This document shows, one piece after another, positions 1 to 20,000 of a stretch of 20,000 nt of DNA. This DNA comes from Glandiceps talaboti. Taxonomy: Eukaryota > Hemichordata > Enteropneusta > Spengelidae. The stretch lies in contig NC_135557.1 of assembly GCF_964340395.1 (NCBI RefSeq), forward strand, positions 15,267,367-15,287,366, in the 5' to 3' direction. Both the position numbers and the translations under genes were made by a program. Position 1 is the stretch's first letter; every line of letters begins with the position of its first letter. The notes beneath the pieces are model-generated. The model made no database searches, had not been told where the DNA came from, and worked only from the letters and a program-made list of their open reading frames with translations.

Positions 1-19295
<19,295 letters not shown>

Positions 19296-19387
19296 AACGT
19301 GCGACAATTATAGTCGCAAGCCCTGACGACAGAAAGGACAAAGAAAAAGACAACCTTAATGATTGCATTTGGCCATGTTATCACAGG

Positions 19388-19524
19388 AATAAATGTGTAA
19401 TATACCCTCCCGCTTTCGATTATGGGAATTTCTAGTTATCGAATGAAAGATTTGGGAAGTTCATGGTATGTTAGTATAATTTCTCATTCCTTCGTCAATG
19501 TCATGACGATTTCAAAATAATAAA
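19388..19524 (+). promoter_or_regulatory. Candidate polyadenylation signals
   Basis: AATAAA occurs at 19388-19393 and again at 19519-19524, which is 93 and 224 bases past the stop codon. Either could end the transcript. No cDNA evidence is available to choose. Confidence 0.5.
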
Positions 19525-19634
19525 TAAGACTACAGGGTATAACAGATTTGGTGTCAAATATATAAGTATACATATAAGTGTCTCACTTGAGAGAACAGTG
19601 TTCGATGCAATATTAGTAGCAGAGTATTATAGAT

Positions 19635-19733
19635 TTAAATTCAAAACAAAAAGGATGTTATAAGTCGTTACTCAGATGAGAAGCGTGAAACTCTGAGTAG
19701 CGACTTATAAAATCCTTATTCGTTTGAATTTAA
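19635..19733. repeat. 99-bp imperfect hairpin (foldback)
   Basis: Arms 19635-19676 and 19692-19733 are inverted copies matching at about 37 of 42 positions, with a 15-bp loop. The outer end is TTAAATTCAAA. It lies just downstream of the gene and abuts a (TA)n tract. It could be a tiny MITE. A role in transcript 3' ends is not excluded but not supported. Confidence 0.7.
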
Positions 19734-19734
19734 G

Positions 19735-19736
19735 TA

Positions 19737-19799
<63 letters not shown>
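19735..19799. repeat. (TA)n microsatellite
   Basis: About 30 TA units with one TG interruption, directly after the hairpin. From 19800 to the window end I see nothing further. Confidence 0.95.
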
Positions 19800-19802
<3 letters not shown>

Positions 19803-20000
19803 TGTATAACAATGGTAAAAAGTTGTAGATACAAATAGATTAATGATAAGTAAATGCAAGGTATTACTCATAATATATTTCAAACTATTTCCAAGCTTGT
19901 TTTCCAGCAGTTGATTTAAGAGTTTTTACTTCAACTTTCTGTGATTCTTGAGATATGCATATAATGTTATGTTCATGGTACTTACGCATACCGACATGTA

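Overview
This is eukaryotic, almost certainly animal, genomic DNA. It is AT-rich, has many short exons with GT-AG introns, and is dense in microsatellites, LINE debris and small foldback elements. The protein modules (F-type lectin, sushi, hevein-like cysteine domain, trefoil, tectonin-like repeats) fit a marine invertebrate such as a mollusc, brachiopod or similar. I cannot fix the phylum from sequence alone.

One large plus-strand gene explains nearly all real coding sequence. I reconstruct 17 exons between 1 and 19295. The 5' part lies outside the window and the stop codon is TAA at 19293-19295. Every splice phase agrees from exon to exon. The coding total is 3315 nt, giving 1104 residues plus stop. 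In order, the modules are: the end of a probable MACPF (perforin/complement) domain; about 190 unrecognised residues; an F-type (fucolectin) lectin domain; a domain resembling the farnesoic-acid O-methyltransferase (FAMeT) fold; a cysteine-rich region; two sushi/CCP domains; a hevein-like eight-cysteine domain; a trefoil domain; and a C-terminal five-repeat tectonin/tachylectin-2-like propeller. If the MACPF call is right, this is a secreted pore-former-like protein carrying several candidate carbohydrate-binding modules, which suggests an innate immune or defence effector. That function is inference.

The introns hold mobile and repetitive DNA: a pogo/Tigger-like terminal repeat (745); a decayed minus-strand LINE with a 20-bp target-site duplication (2725-4475); a decayed plus-strand CR1/L2-like LINE fragment (about 7640-8595); a 139-bp palindromic element (11794-11932); a MITE-like element (14472-15076); a weaker inverted-repeat element (about 12218-12465); and many simple repeats, the largest being a CATA array at 16309-16960. 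Downstream of the stop are polyadenylation signals, a 99-bp hairpin and a (TA)n tract. I found no RNA genes, no CRISPR array and no second protein-coding gene.
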